A DNA stretch of 64,000 nucleotides from Pelagibius sp050330205 (GCA_050330205.1 JBHJOA010000014.1:1-64000), one strand, 5' to 3'. Shown: positions 42,793 to 54,893, counted from the first letter of the stretch. Numbers and translations are program-made. Notes: generated by a model from the letters alone, not told the origin.

Positions 42793-43725
42793 ATGAATTC
42801 TTCTCCCACGCGCATCCTGGTCATCAAGCTCTCGGCCTTCGGCGACTTCGTGCTGTCGATCGCCGCCTTCCAGGCGATCCGCCGCCATCACGGCGACGCC
42901 GAGATCACCCTGCTGACCACCGCGCCCTATCGGCAGATCGCCGAGGCCTGCGGCTGCTTCGACCGGGTGTGGATCGACGCGCGGCCGGCCTGGTGGCAGC
43001 CCGGCGGCTGGCTCGCCCTGCGGCGCCGGCTGGCCGGCGGGCGATTCGACCGCGTCTACGACCTGCAACGCTCCGACCGCAGCGGCGCCTACTTCCGCCT
43101 GCTGCCGCGCCCGAAGCCGGAATGGGTCGGCGTGGCGGCCGGCTGCTCGCACCGCTACACGCCGCCCGGGGACGCAGTCCTGCACATCTGCGAGCGCGAG
43201 GCCGCGCAACTGGCCCTGGCCGGCGTGCCGAAGCCGGGCCTCCCGGACCTCTCCTTCCTCGATGCCGACCTCGAAGCCCTGGACCTGCCGGCGCGATTTG
43301 CCCTGCTGGTGCCGGGCGGCTCGGCGCACCGGCCGGGCAAGCGCTGGCCGGCGGCCGACTATGCCGCCCTCGCCCGTCACATGATCGGCCGCGGGACCGT
43401 TCCCCTGCTGATCGGTGCCGGGGCCGAACAGGCGGAGATCGCGGCCATCGCCGAGGCGGCGCCCGGCGCGCGCGACCTCTGCGGGAAGACCAGCCTGGAG
43501 GCGCTGGCCGCCCTCGGCCGGAGGGCCGTGCTGGCGGTCGGCAACGACACCGGCCCGATGCACCTGATCGCCGCCGCCGGCTGCCCCTCGCTGGTCCTCT
43601 ACTCGCACGACTCCGACCCGGCGAAGATCGCCCCGCGCGGCCCGAGCGTCGCCACCCTGCGCCGCCGGCGCCTGGACGACCTCACCCTGGAGGACGTACT
43701 GGCGGCCCTTCCGGGCGAAATCTAG
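42793..43725 (+). CDS. glycosyltransferase family 9 (heptosyltransferase-like)
   Basis: This 310-residue GT-B enzyme has the family start ILVIKLSAFGDFVLSIAAFQAIRRHH and the ADP-heptose site GNDTGPMHLIAAAGCPSLVLY. It is typical of ADP-heptose:LPS heptosyltransferases acting on the inner core. The start at 42793 matches the family N-terminus. Its 3' end overlaps the convergent second GT9 gene by 44 bp. Confidence 0.88.
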   Translation: MNSSPTRILVIKLSAFGDFVLSIAAFQAIRRHHGDAEITLLTTAPYRQIAEACGCFDRVWIDARPAWWQPGGWLALRRRLAGGRFDRVYDLQRSDRSGAYFRLLPRPKPEWVGVAAGCSHRYTPPGDAVLHICEREAAQLALAGVPKPGLPDLSFLDADLEALDLPARFALLVPGGSAHRPGKRWPAADYAALARHMIGRGTVPLLIGAGAEQAEIAAIAEAAPGARDLCGKTSLEALAALGRRAVLAVGNDTGPMHLIAAAGCPSLVLYSHDSDPAKIAPRGPSVATLRRRRLDDLTLEDVLAALPGEI

Positions 43726-44674
43726 ACGCCGCGACCTTCGCCCACAGCGCCCGCGCCGCCGCCTCCGCCGCGTCGACGGTGAGGCTCTCCATGAAGCACT
43801 GCCGCGCGGCGAAGTCGAAGCCCGGCGCGCCGGTCAGTTCCTCGAAGCTCTCCGGCGTGCGCTGGTAGGCGGCCCGCGGCCCCCAGGGTCGGTAGCGTGC
43901 TTCCGGACTCGGCCCGAACAGGCCGAGGGTCGGCGTGCCGGCGGCCGCGGCGAGGTGCATGAGCCCGGAATCGTTGCCGACGAAAAAATCGGCGCGCTCG
44001 AGGCAGGCAGCGGCCGTCAGCAGGTCGCCGCCGGCCACGAGGTCGATGCCGCGCGCGCCCGCCGCCTGCAGCACGGGGCGCGCCTGGAAGATCTCCTGCG
44101 GCGCCGCCAGCACGGCGATGCGCGCGCCGGGCAGGATGCCGTCTGCCGCCGTCAGCCGTAGCGCCAACTCGGCGAAGCGATCCGCCGGCCAGGTCTTGCC
44201 CATCCAGTTGGCCGCCGGCGCCACCGCCAGCACCGGCAGGCCTTCCGGCAGCAACGCCGCCGCGCGCGCCCGCACCGCCTCGGCCAGCCAGAGCCGCGGC
44301 GCCGGCGGCGGTTCCGCCCCGATCAGGTGGCCCAGTTCCTCGACCCGGTGGAGACCTGGCCGGCGCTTGCCGATCACGTGGCGCCGGCCCGCCGGCAACA
44401 GGTAGGCGATCGCCGAACCGCGCAGGTCGACGACGATGTCCCAGTACCGGTAGGCGGTGCGCCGCCAAAGGCTCAGCCAGTGGCGGTTCCAGCTTTGCTT
44501 GTCGATCACGACGATGCGCTCCAGCCCCGGCACGGCGGCGAAGAGCGGCGCCGAAAGGCGGCCGACGGCGATCGTTACCCGGATGCCCGGATTGTCCTCG
44601 ATCAGCTGGCCGAGCAGCCCGGTCGAGAGCACGGCGTCGCCGATTCGGGTCGCGGTGATGAAGAGCAGGCGCAT
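43682..44674 (-). CDS. second glycosyltransferase family 9 protein
   Basis: This 330-residue GT9 enzyme starts MRLLFITATRIGDAVLSTGLL and has APAANWMGKTWP and FFVGNDSGLMHLAAAAGTPTLGLFGPS. It belongs to the heptosyltransferase-like family and differs clearly from its neighbour at 42793. Each probably adds a different core sugar. It is convergent with that gene, and the stop codons are 44 bp inside each other. Confidence 0.88.
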   Translation of the reverse strand: MRLLFITATRIGDAVLSTGLLGQLIEDNPGIRVTIAVGRLSAPLFAAVPGLERIVVIDKQSWNRHWLSLWRRTAYRYWDIVVDLRGSAIAYLLPAGRRHVIGKRRPGLHRVEELGHLIGAEPPPAPRLWLAEAVRARAAALLPEGLPVLAVAPAANWMGKTWPADRFAELALRLTAADGILPGARIAVLAAPQEIFQARPVLQAAGARGIDLVAGGDLLTAAACLERADFFVGNDSGLMHLAAAAGTPTLGLFGPSPEARYRPWGPRAAYQRTPESFEELTGAPGFDFAARQCFMESLTVDAAEAAARALWAKVAASRFRPEGPPVRPPG

Positions 44675-44832
44675 GGGGGCTTCGCGGCTGTCGGCTGATG
44701 CCCGCCTTATAGGCGGCGGCCGACGGCTTGGCAAAGCCCGCCTCGGCACATCCGAAAGCACCGGCTTGCGCAGCGGCCTCTCCGATGCCACCTCTAGGGG
44801 TCCGAACGGAACTGGTAGGGGCTCGACGGACC

Positions 44833-45732
44833 ATGGCGCAGGCCACAGCAGTCATCCTCGATTATCGCGGCGTGCTCAGGGTCGGCGGTGCCGACCGGCG
44901 GACATTCCTGCAGGGCATCGTCTCCAACGACGTCGAGCGCGTGACGCCGGCTGCGGCCGTCTGGGCCGCCTTCCTGACCCCACAGGGCAAGTTCCTGCAC
45001 GAATTCTTCCTGGCCGAACAGGACGACGCCTTCCTGCTCGACTGCGAGGCGGCGCGCGCCGCCGACCTCGCCCGCCGCCTGAAGCTCTACAAGCTGCGCG
45101 CCCAGGTCGTCCTCGAGGCGGCGGAGGATCTCTGCGTCGCCGCCCTCTTCGGCGCCGAGGCCCTGGGGAGGCTCGGCCTGTCCGCCGAACCTGGCCGCGC
45201 CCAGGCCTTTGCCGGCGGCCTCGCCTTCGTCGACCCGCGCCTGCCCGGCCTCGGCGCTCGCGCGATCCTGCCCAGGGCAGGCGCCTCCGAGGCCTTGGCG
45301 GACGCCGGTTTCGCGCCCGGCCGCCTCGACGACTACGACGCCCTGCGGATCGCCGCCGGCGTGCCCGACGGCAGCCGCGACCTGGAGGTCGAGAAGTCGA
45401 CCCTGCTGGAGAACGGCTTCGACGAACTGCACGGCGTCGACTGGGACAAGGGTTGTTACATGGGCCAGGAGCTGACCGCGCGCATGCGCTATCGCGGCCT
45501 GGTGAAGAAGCGCCTGCTGCCGGTGGAGATCGCCGGCCCCGCCCCGGCGCCGGGCACGGCGATCACCCGCGACGGCAAGGAGGCCGGCCAGCTGCGCTCG
45601 GCGGTCGCGCTGAACGGCGGCGGCAGCGTGGGATTGGCCCTGCTGCGGCTGGACGCGCTGGAAGGCGGCACGCCGCTGACGGCCGGTACGGCCGCCGTCA
45701 CCCCCAGGAAGCCGGACTGGGCGAAATTCTAG
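44833..45732 (+). CDS. ygfZ: YgfZ/GcvT-like folate-binding protein
   Basis: This 299-residue protein has the GcvT fold. An N-terminal tetrahydrofolate-binding region (DRRTFLQGIVSNDVE) leads to the YgfZ signature KGCYMGQE (residues about 207-214). The family helps assemble or repair iron-sulfur clusters of certain enzymes. The start at 44833 puts the conserved domain at the N-terminus; the frame is open to 44728. It is monocistronic, followed by a strong hairpin at 45750. Confidence 0.9.
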   Translation: MAQATAVILDYRGVLRVGGADRRTFLQGIVSNDVERVTPAAAVWAAFLTPQGKFLHEFFLAEQDDAFLLDCEAARAADLARRLKLYKLRAQVVLEAAEDLCVAALFGAEALGRLGLSAEPGRAQAFAGGLAFVDPRLPGLGARAILPRAGASEALADAGFAPGRLDDYDALRIAAGVPDGSRDLEVEKSTLLENGFDELHGVDWDKGCYMGQELTARMRYRGLVKKRLLPVEIAGPAPAPGTAITRDGKEAGQLRSAVALNGGGSVGLALLRLDALEGGTPLTAGTAAVTPRKPDWAKF

Positions 45733-45749
45733 CCATTCCCCGTCATGTC

Positions 45750-45772
45750 GCCCTCGGCCCCGTGCCGAGGGC
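45750..45772. terminator. hairpin after ygfZ
   Basis: GCCCTCGGC (45750-45758) and GCCGAGGGC (45764-45772) form a perfect 9-bp stem around CCCGT. It lies between the convergent genes ygfZ and meaB. There is no U-run, so it may act on either strand with moderate efficiency. Confidence 0.55.
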
Positions 45773-45874
45773 CCAGGGCCAAAGAGCCCAGGGCTAAAGG
45801 GAGATGCGCTTGCCCTGGAAGCTCGGCACCGGCCCGAGCAGGGCAATCAAGCAAAGGGCGAGATCAGGGAGACC

Positions 45875-46813
45875 TCAGTCGACGATCGCCGCGGCGAGGT
45901 CGGCGAGGCGCTCATAGGGCGCGTCGCCGCGATCGAGGTTCATGCGGCAGCCCAGCATCTCCGCGCGCTTCACGCCCTCGCGGCCGAAGCGCGTGGAGAG
46001 CGCCTCGCGGAACCACAGCTTGGCGTTGGCGAGGCGCCGGGTCTCGCGGCGGCCGGCCTCGTCCAGCCAGTCGGCATGGCGGTCGAGGGCGGCGACCAGG
46101 GGCGCGATGCCGGTGCCCTTCTGGGCCGAGACCGGCAGGATCGGCACCGACCAGCCGTCGCGCCGGCGCTGGTGGCTGAGCGCAGCCTTCAGGTCGGCCT
46201 GAGTGCGCTGCGCGGTCTCGCTGTCGGCCTTGGTCACCACGGCGATATCCGGGATCTCCATGATTCCGGCCTTCATGAACTGCAGGGAATCGCCGGAGCC
46301 GGGCTGCACGCAGAAAACCACGGTATCCGCGACCCAGGCCACATCGGTTTCCGACTGGCCGACGCCCACGGTCTCGATCAGCACGACGTCATAGACCGCG
46401 CGCATCAGCAGCATGCCGCCGACGGTGAGCTCGGCGAGCCCGCCGAGGCGGTCCCGCGCCGCCATGGAGCGGACGAAGACGCCTTTGTCCTCGACATTGG
46501 TCATCAGGCGCAGGCGGTCGCCCAGCAGCGCCCCGCCGGTCTGCCGCGAGGAGGGATCCACGGCAATGACACCGACCGTCTGCCCGACCTCGCGCAGCCT
46601 GGGAATCAGGGCCCCAAGCAGCGTCGATTTGCCGACCCCCGGCGGGCCGGTGACACCGATCACCCGGCCGCGCGGCGCCGCGTAGGCGGCATCCAGCAGG
46701 CCGATGGTCTGGGCGGCATCCGGCGAGGATTCCAGCACGGCCAGGGCCTCCGCCATGGCGGCCTTGCCGCCGTCGGTGAGGTCCTTGAGCGTCATGGTCC
46801 GACCGAGGGTCAT
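45875..46813 (-). CDS. meaB: methylmalonyl-CoA mutase-associated GTPase MeaB
   Basis: This 312-residue G3E-family GTPase has Walker A GPPGVGKSTLLG, VDPSSRQTGGALLGDR, the switch ETVGVGQSE and NKxD-like TKAD. It protects and reactivates the adenosylcobalamin-dependent methylmalonyl-CoA mutase. The mutase genes are not in the window. The start at 46813 or 46795 fits the family; the frame is open to 46867. It is divergent from the Hsp20 gene. Confidence 0.92.
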   Translation of the reverse strand: MTLGRTMTLKDLTDGGKAAMAEALAVLESSPDAAQTIGLLDAAYAAPRGRVIGVTGPPGVGKSTLLGALIPRLREVGQTVGVIAVDPSSRQTGGALLGDRLRLMTNVEDKGVFVRSMAARDRLGGLAELTVGGMLLMRAVYDVVLIETVGVGQSETDVAWVADTVVFCVQPGSGDSLQFMKAGIMEIPDIAVVTKADSETAQRTQADLKAALSHQRRRDGWSVPILPVSAQKGTGIAPLVAALDRHADWLDEAGRRETRRLANAKLWFREALSTRFGREGVKRAEMLGCRMNLDRGDAPYERLADLAAAIVD

Positions 46814-46905
46814 GGCTTCAAGTTGGCCGCGTCGCGGCGGACGGGTCAAGCCCCAAGATGAGAGCAATGCCGTCGCGGCAGCGGACGGCGGGCAGTCTCG
46901 GCGGC

Positions 46906-46948
46906 TTGATCTGGCTCAAGGCGATGCCTGCCTCGTGCGGCGTAGAGT
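46906..46948 (+). promoter_or_regulatory. FNR-type box and promoter before hsp20
   Basis: TTGATCTGGCTCAA (46906-46919) matches the FNR/FixK box TTGATNNNNATCAA in 9 of 10 fixed positions. A -10 hexamer TAGAGT at 46943-46948 puts the transcription start about 41.5 bp from the box centre, the class II spacing. Oxygen-limited induction of hsp20 is therefore likely. Confidence 0.7.
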
Positions 46949-46997
46949 TGCTCAACCGTCATCCGATGACGTCCTTTGCTACAATAGGAGGTTAGGC

Positions 46998-47498
46998 ATG
47001 GCACTGAGAGATTTGGCTCCCTGGCATCACGGCAAGGGCGGCGGCGCCCCCTCCCCGCTCAGCGACCTGCACCGCGAGGTCGACCGGATTTTCGAGAACT
47101 TCTGGGGCGGATTCGGCACACCTTCCCTGCTGCGCGAGAACGGCGGCGCCGGCGGAATCACCCTCGACGTGCGCGTCGACGCCTCGGAGGACGAGAAGGC
47201 CTATCACGTCACCGCCGAGCTGCCGGGCCTGAGCGAGAAGGATATCGAGGTCACCTTCGCCGACAACACCCTCACCATCTCCGGCGAGAAGAAGGAGGAG
47301 AAGGAGGTCAAGGAGGAGAACTATCACCGCCGCGAGCGCTCCTTCGGCAGCTTCCGCCGCTCCTTCACCCTGCCGGCCGAGGTCGATGAGGCGAAGATCA
47401 GCGCCGCCTTCAAGGACGGCGTCATGACCATCGACCTGCCGAAGTCAAAGACCGCCCAGAAGAAGGCGAAGAAGATCACGATTCAGCGCGGCAAGTAG
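46998..47498 (+). CDS. small heat-shock protein Hsp20
   Basis: This 166-residue alpha-crystallin family chaperone has an N-terminal arm and a crystallin domain with DVRVDASEDEKAYHVTAELPGLSEKDIEVTF and LTISGEKKEEKE. The region AAFKDGVMTIDLPKSK precedes the C-terminal tail, which lacks a clear IxI motif. It holds unfolded proteins in solution for refolding. GGAGG at 46986-46990 precedes the ATG at 46998. An FNR-type box upstream suggests microaerobic control. Confidence 0.92.
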   Translation: MALRDLAPWHHGKGGGAPSPLSDLHREVDRIFENFWGGFGTPSLLRENGGAGGITLDVRVDASEDEKAYHVTAELPGLSEKDIEVTFADNTLTISGEKKEEKEVKEENYHRRERSFGSFRRSFTLPAEVDEAKISAAFKDGVMTIDLPKSKTAQKKAKKITIQRGK

Positions 47499-47532
47499 AG
47501 CGCACGCCGATCCGACCTTGAAACTTGAGACA

Positions 47533-47560
47533 CGGGCTGCCCTTCAGGGCGGCCCGGTTT
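47533..47560 (+). terminator. terminator after hsp20
   Basis: CGGGC-T-GCCCT and AGGGC-G-GCCCG form a stem with one mismatch (47533-47556), followed by GTTTCATTTC. It lies 35 bp after the hsp20 stop. Confidence 0.7.
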
Positions 47561-47702
47561 CATTTCGCGCTCCACGCAGCGGCCCGGATCAATCCGAAAA
47601 GACTGCAGACACATAGTCTAAGCCCCATCGTCTAAGCCCCCATCCAACCCTCGCTCGGCGTTAACCTTTGTTAAGCATTCCCGCGCGATACTGCGGCAGG
47701 AA

Positions 47703-47960
47703 ATGACCCAGACACCCGAGGGGGACGCCCCGATGCAGTTCAAACACCTAGTCTCGCAGGACAACCCGAAGGGCCGGCGCAGCGAGGAGATCCTCTCCGA
47801 GATCCGCGCCGAGATCCTGGTGCGTGTCGCCAACTACGGCGACGACCCGCGCCCGGAAGCCAAGGCCGTTATGGAGAACAACCTGAAGATCGCTCAGTTG
47901 CTGACCGACGCCATCCACTTGGCCGAGGCCAACACCAACAAGCTGGCCGAAGTGGTCTGA
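47703..47960 (+). CDS. small hypothetical protein (85 aa)
   Basis: This short helical protein is rich in Glu and Asn (RRSEEILSEIRAEILVRVANYGDDPRPEAKAVMENNLKIAQLLTDAIHLAEANTNKLAEVV). It has no signal peptide or membrane segment. The start may be 47703 or an internal Met at 47733. The AT-rich upstream region has GTTAACCTTTGTTAAG. I do not recognise the family. Confidence 0.65.
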   Translation: MTQTPEGDAPMQFKHLVSQDNPKGRRSEEILSEIRAEILVRVANYGDDPRPEAKAVMENNLKIAQLLTDAIHLAEANTNKLAEVV

Positions 47961-48037
47961 GAGGAGTCCGAAGATGCGCCGCAGCCAGATGAAACGGAGC
48001 CGCCGCAAGGACTTGCAGCCGCAGCCGCGGCGGTGCC

Positions 48038-48883
48038 ATGCTCGTCTCGACGATGAGCCGATCACCCTCCGCCGCACAGCACTACGCCCGGGAAGGCGAG
48101 CTGACCGGACGAATCCTCTCCGCGCTTACGGCCGCGGATAAGGATCTCGACCGCCTTTCCGCCGAGGATCTCTCCCCCTACGACCAGTTCCACAGCCGCG
48201 GCAGTCAGGCGACCGCCGAATTGGCGTCCCTGCTCAGCCCGCAGGCCGGACAGTTGCTGCTCGACCTCGGCTGCGGCATCGGCGGGCCGGCGCGCTGGCT
48301 GGCCAGGGAACGCGGCTGCCAGGTGGTCGGACTCGACCTGACCGAGGTCTACTGCCGCACCGCGCGCGACCTCAGCGCCCGCGTCCGGCTCGACCGGCAG
48401 ACCCGCTTCCTCTGCGCCGATGCCCTCCAGCTTCCCTTTGCCGAGAGCAGTTTCGACCTGGTGTGGACCCAGCACGCCGCCATGAACATCGCCGACAAGT
48501 CCCGGCTCTACCGCGAGGTGGCGCGGGTGCTGCGGCCCGGCGGGCGCTTCGGACTTTACGACGTCATGGCCGGGCCGGCCGGCGCCCCGCACTTTCCGCT
48601 GCCCTGGGCCGGTGGGCCCGAGTGGAGCCACCTGGTGGCGCCGCAAGGGGTGCGCGAGGCGATCGCCGCCACCGGCCTGCGCGAGCGTCATTGGCGCGAC
48701 CTCACCGAGGAGTCCAAGGCCTGGAGCGAGAAGGCCGTGGCCGCGCAGCAGGCGGGCCGCGGCCACGCCGGCCCCGCCCTCATCCTCGGGCCGTCCTTCG
48801 CGGAGATGGTCGCCAACCTGCGCCGCAGCCTCTTCGAGGACCGTATCAGCGTGGTGCAGGCGGTCTTCGACAAGGCGGGGTGA
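48038..48883 (+). CDS. class I SAM-dependent methyltransferase
   Basis: This 281-residue protein has motif I DLGCGIGGPARWLA, motif II VVGLDLTEVY, CADALQLPFAESSFDLVW and the post-motif ARVLRPGGRFGLYDVM. This places it in the Methyltransf_11/UbiE-like branch, near glycine and sarcosine methyltransferase-type enzymes. Residues about 20-60 (DKDLDRLSAEDLSPYDQFHSRG) precede the Rossmann core. The substrate is not known. The start may be 48038 or Met 48053. Confidence 0.8.
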   Translation: MLVSTMSRSPSAAQHYAREGELTGRILSALTAADKDLDRLSAEDLSPYDQFHSRGSQATAELASLLSPQAGQLLLDLGCGIGGPARWLARERGCQVVGLDLTEVYCRTARDLSARVRLDRQTRFLCADALQLPFAESSFDLVWTQHAAMNIADKSRLYREVARVLRPGGRFGLYDVMAGPAGAPHFPLPWAGGPEWSHLVAPQGVREAIAATGLRERHWRDLTEESKAWSEKAVAAQQAGRGHAGPALILGPSFAEMVANLRRSLFEDRISVVQAVFDKAG

Positions 48884-48949
48884 TACACCTGGAGGTCCGG
48901 CTGTAGCCGCCCTCAATGGTGTCGCCCTGGAACGACACCGACAGGTGCG

Positions 48950-51619
<2,670 letters not shown>

Positions 51620-51741
51620 CGTCTGCTTTCCATCCTCATGAAATGTCCCGGCCCCTGCGCTCAACATCCCCAGGTGTCATGCCCGGGGGTGACAATCGAG
51701 TGGTTGTAACTGGAACCAGCTTCCCGCCCACTCGCATCGGT

Positions 51742-53829
51742 TCAGCTCTCGATCTTCGAGAAGTCCGCCACCTCCGCAAGCGTCGACCCGATGGCGCTCA
51801 GCAGCCGCAGGCGGTTCTCCCGCAAGGCCTTGTCGTCGGCATTCACCGTCACCTCGTCGAAGAAGGCGTCGACCGGCCGGCGCAGCCGCGCCATCGCGGC
51901 CATCGCGGCGGTAAAATCCTCCGAGCGTAACGCCGTCTGGGCGCCGCCGGCTGCATCGCCGAGGTGAGAAAAAAGTGTCTTCTCCTCGGACTGCCGCAGG
52001 CTCGCCGCATCCACCGCGCCGTCATAGGCGCGCTTGTCTTTCTTTTCCTCGATACGCACGATGTTGGCCGCGCGGCGATAGGCGACCAGCAGGTTGGCAC
52101 CATCGTCACTGTCGAGGAAGGAGCGCAGCGCCTCGACCCGCGCCAGCAGGCGCAGGAGATCGTCCTCGCCGCCGCGCGCCATCACCGCGGTGATGAGGTC
52201 GTGGCGCACGCCCTGGTCGCGCAGCACCACCTTCAGGCGCTCGCCGAAGAACTCCATCAGGCCGTCCGCCACCGGCGGCGCCGAGAGGCCGGCGTATTCC
52301 GCCTGAGCCGCCGCAAAGACCGCGGCCAGCGGCATCCGCAGCCGGTTCTCCACCACCAGGCGGATGACGCCCAGGGCGGCGCGGCGCAGCGCGTAGGGGT
52401 CCTTGGAGCCGGTCGGCTTCTCGTCGATCATCCAGAAGCCGACCAGGGTATCGATCTTGTCGGCCAGCGCGACGCAGACGCTGACCGGTGCCGAAGGGCA
52501 GGCGTCGCCCGGGCCGAGCGGGGCATAGTGCTGCGCCACGGCCTCGGCCACCGCCGGCGCCTCGCCGTCGTTGAGCGCGTAGTAGCGGCCCATGACGCCC
52601 TGCAGCTCCGGGAACTCCCCGACCATGCCGGTGACGAGATCGGCCTTGGCCAGCCGCGCGGCCGAGCGCGCCTCGTCGCGGTCGCAGCCGGGCACATAGC
52701 TGCTGATCTCGGCAGCCAGGCTCTCCAGGCGCGAGACCTTGTCGGCGACGGTGCCGAGCTTGGCGTGGAAGACGATCTCCTTCAGCGCCGGCACCCGCGA
52801 GGACAAGGGCCGCTGGCGGTCCTGGTCCCAGAAGAAGCGGGCGTCGGCCAGGCGCGCGCGCAGCACACGCTCGTTGCCGGCGACGATGGTCTTCGCCCCT
52901 TCGCTGCCCTGCGGCGCCTCCATGTTGGCGACGACGAGGAAGCGGTCGGCGAGGCTGCCGTCGGCGTTCTGCGTCGAGAAGTACTTCTGATGCGCGCGCA
53001 TGGAGGTGGAGAGCACCTCCGCGGGCAGATCCATGTAGGCGGCGTCGATGCGCCCCATCAGCACCTGCGGCCATTCGACGAGGCCGGTCACCTCGTCGAG
53101 CAGGCCGGAATCGTCCTTCACCGCGATACCCGCCTCGCGGACCAGCGCCTCGGCCTGCCGCGCGATAATCTCGCGCCGCTCGGCGGGGTCGAGAATCACC
53201 CGGGCGCGGCGCAGCTTCTCCCGGTAATCGGCGAAGCCGGTCGCCTCGAAAGGCTCCGGCGCCAGGAAGCGGTGGCCTTGCGTCTTGGCGCCGAAGGGCA
53301 CCCGGCGATCCGCGCTCATGACCAAGCCGCCCGGCAGCGCCGCGCCGTCGAAAACGGCGACGATACCGTGCAGCGGGCGCACCCAGCGCTGGCTGTCGTC
53401 GGCCCAGCGCATCGACTTCGGCCAGGGCAGCCCGGCGATCGCAGCCGCGAGCAGCTCCGGCAGCACCTCCGCCGTGGGCCGGCCGGCGATCTTGCGCACC
53501 AGGAAATAGAAGGCGCCCTTGTCGGTTTCCCGCAGTTCGGCCGCGTCGAGGGACTGCAGGCCGTTGGCCTTCATGAAGCCCTCGATTGCCTGGGCCGGCG
53601 CGCCCTGCTTGGGGCCCTTCTTCTCCTCGATCACATCGGGCTGCTGCGCCGGCAGGCCGGCGACCACCAGCGCCAGGCGGCGCGGCGTCGCGAAGGCCGT
53701 GGCGGAGTCGAAGCCAAGGCTGGCCGCCTTCAGGCCATCGCAGACGAGGCGCTTCAGGTCGTCGGCGGCGCGCGCCTGCATGCGCGCGGGGATCTCTTCG
53801 GAAAACAGCTCGACGAGAAGCTCGGCCAT
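51742..53829 (-). CDS. glyS: glycyl-tRNA synthetase beta subunit
   Basis: This 695-residue beta chain of the tetrameric bacterial GlyRS starts MAELLVELFSEEIPARMQ, the family N-terminus, and contains DKIDTLVGFW and YALRRAALGVIRLV. The C-terminal anticodon-binding region ends at residue 695. It works with GlyQ to charge tRNA-Gly. Its start codon touches the glyQ stop (ATG/TGA overlap at 53829), so the subunits are made together. Confidence 0.97.
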   Translation of the reverse strand: MAELLVELFSEEIPARMQARAADDLKRLVCDGLKAASLGFDSATAFATPRRLALVVAGLPAQQPDVIEEKKGPKQGAPAQAIEGFMKANGLQSLDAAELRETDKGAFYFLVRKIAGRPTAEVLPELLAAAIAGLPWPKSMRWADDSQRWVRPLHGIVAVFDGAALPGGLVMSADRRVPFGAKTQGHRFLAPEPFEATGFADYREKLRRARVILDPAERREIIARQAEALVREAGIAVKDDSGLLDEVTGLVEWPQVLMGRIDAAYMDLPAEVLSTSMRAHQKYFSTQNADGSLADRFLVVANMEAPQGSEGAKTIVAGNERVLRARLADARFFWDQDRQRPLSSRVPALKEIVFHAKLGTVADKVSRLESLAAEISSYVPGCDRDEARSAARLAKADLVTGMVGEFPELQGVMGRYYALNDGEAPAVAEAVAQHYAPLGPGDACPSAPVSVCVALADKIDTLVGFWMIDEKPTGSKDPYALRRAALGVIRLVVENRLRMPLAAVFAAAQAEYAGLSAPPVADGLMEFFGERLKVVLRDQGVRHDLITAVMARGGEDDLLRLLARVEALRSFLDSDDGANLLVAYRRAANIVRIEEKKDKRAYDGAVDAASLRQSEEKTLFSHLGDAAGGAQTALRSEDFTAAMAAMARLRRPVDAFFDEVTVNADDKALRENRLRLLSAIGSTLAEVADFSKIES

Positions 53830-54752
53830 CAGACCGCGGTCCCGCCATCGCCAGGGGCCTGGGTGGCGACCCAGGCCTCGCAGCAGGCCTTGGCCAGCGC
53901 GCGCACCCGTCCGATGTAGGCCTGGCGCTCGGTCACCGAGATGACGCCGCGGGCGTCGAGCAGGTTGAACAGGTGGCTGGCCTTCAGGCAGTGGTCATAG
54001 GCCGGCAGCGGCATCGGCCGGCCCTTGTCGACACCGAACTTCAGGATCGCCTGGCACTCCGCCTCGGCGTCCTTGAAGTGCTGAATGAGAATGTCGGTGC
54101 TCGCGGCCTCGAAATTGAAGGCCGAGAACTGCTGCTCGGCGGCGAGGAAGACGTCGCCGTAGGTCTTGCCGCCCTGATCCTTCGGCACGCCGTCCCAGTC
54201 CAGGTCGTAGACGTTCTCGACGCCCTGGACGTACATGATGAGGCGCTCCAGCCCGTAGGTCAGCTCGGTTGAGACGGGATCGCAGTCGATGCCGCCAACC
54301 TGCTGGAAGTAGGTGAACTGGCTCACCTCCATGCCGTCGCACCAGACCTCCCAGCCGAGCCCCCAGGCGCCCAGGGTCGGGCTCTCCCAGTCGTCCTCGA
54401 CGAAGCGGATGTCGTGCGCCAGGGGATCGATGCCGATCGCCCGCAGGGAGTCGAGGTAGAGTTCCTGGCTGTTCGCCGGCGAGGGCTTCAGGATCACCTG
54501 GAACTGGTAATAGTGCTGCAGGCGGTTGGGGTTCTCGCCGTAGCGGCCGTCGGTGGGGCGCCGCGAGGGCTGCACGTAGGCCGCCTTCCAGGACCCGGGA
54601 CCCAGCGCCCGCAGGGTCGTCGCCGGGTGGAAGGTGCCGGCGCCGACCTCCAGGTCGTAGGGCTGCAGGATCACACAGCCCTGGCGCGCCCAGAAGTCCT
54701 GCAGGCGGAGGATCAGTCGCTGAAAGCAGGTTTCCGGGTTGGCGTGGGGCAT
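53829..54752 (-). CDS. glyQ: glycyl-tRNA synthetase alpha subunit
   Basis: This 307-residue catalytic alpha chain is nearly all family core: CFQRLILRLQDFWARQGCVILQPYDLEVGAGTFHPATTLR, QPSRRPTDGRYGENPNRLQHYYQFQVILKPSP and GLGWEVWCDGMEVSQFTYFQQVGG. It forms glycyl-adenylate. It is the first of glyQ-glyS and is 141 bp from the small gene upstream. Confidence 0.97.
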   Translation of the reverse strand: MPHANPETCFQRLILRLQDFWARQGCVILQPYDLEVGAGTFHPATTLRALGPGSWKAAYVQPSRRPTDGRYGENPNRLQHYYQFQVILKPSPANSQELYLDSLRAIGIDPLAHDIRFVEDDWESPTLGAWGLGWEVWCDGMEVSQFTYFQQVGGIDCDPVSTELTYGLERLIMYVQGVENVYDLDWDGVPKDQGGKTYGDVFLAAEQQFSAFNFEAASTDILIQHFKDAEAECQAILKFGVDKGRPMPLPAYDHCLKASHLFNLLDARGVISVTERQAYIGRVRALAKACCEAWVATQAPGDGGTAV

Positions 54753-54893
54753 TCGCGATTCGGACGGTTTGGAGGCGCCGCGGTATGCTGCACCGCGAAA
54801 CGCGGGCGCACCTTAGCGGGGCCCCAACAGCGAATCAAGCAAAGGGATCGGCCTGGAAATCAGGCCGCGAAAGGCCTGCCGGAGGGGCCTCTC

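Noticed and set aside
47660..47676. GTTAACCTTTGTTAAG as a CtrA site
   Set aside because: The spacing between TTAA half-sites is 6, not 7, bases and the following gene is of unknown function, so the match is not strong enough.
51964..53919. 651-codon plus-strand frame opposite glyS
   Set aside because: Same reason: shadow of glyS with low-complexity Arg/Gly/His-rich translation.
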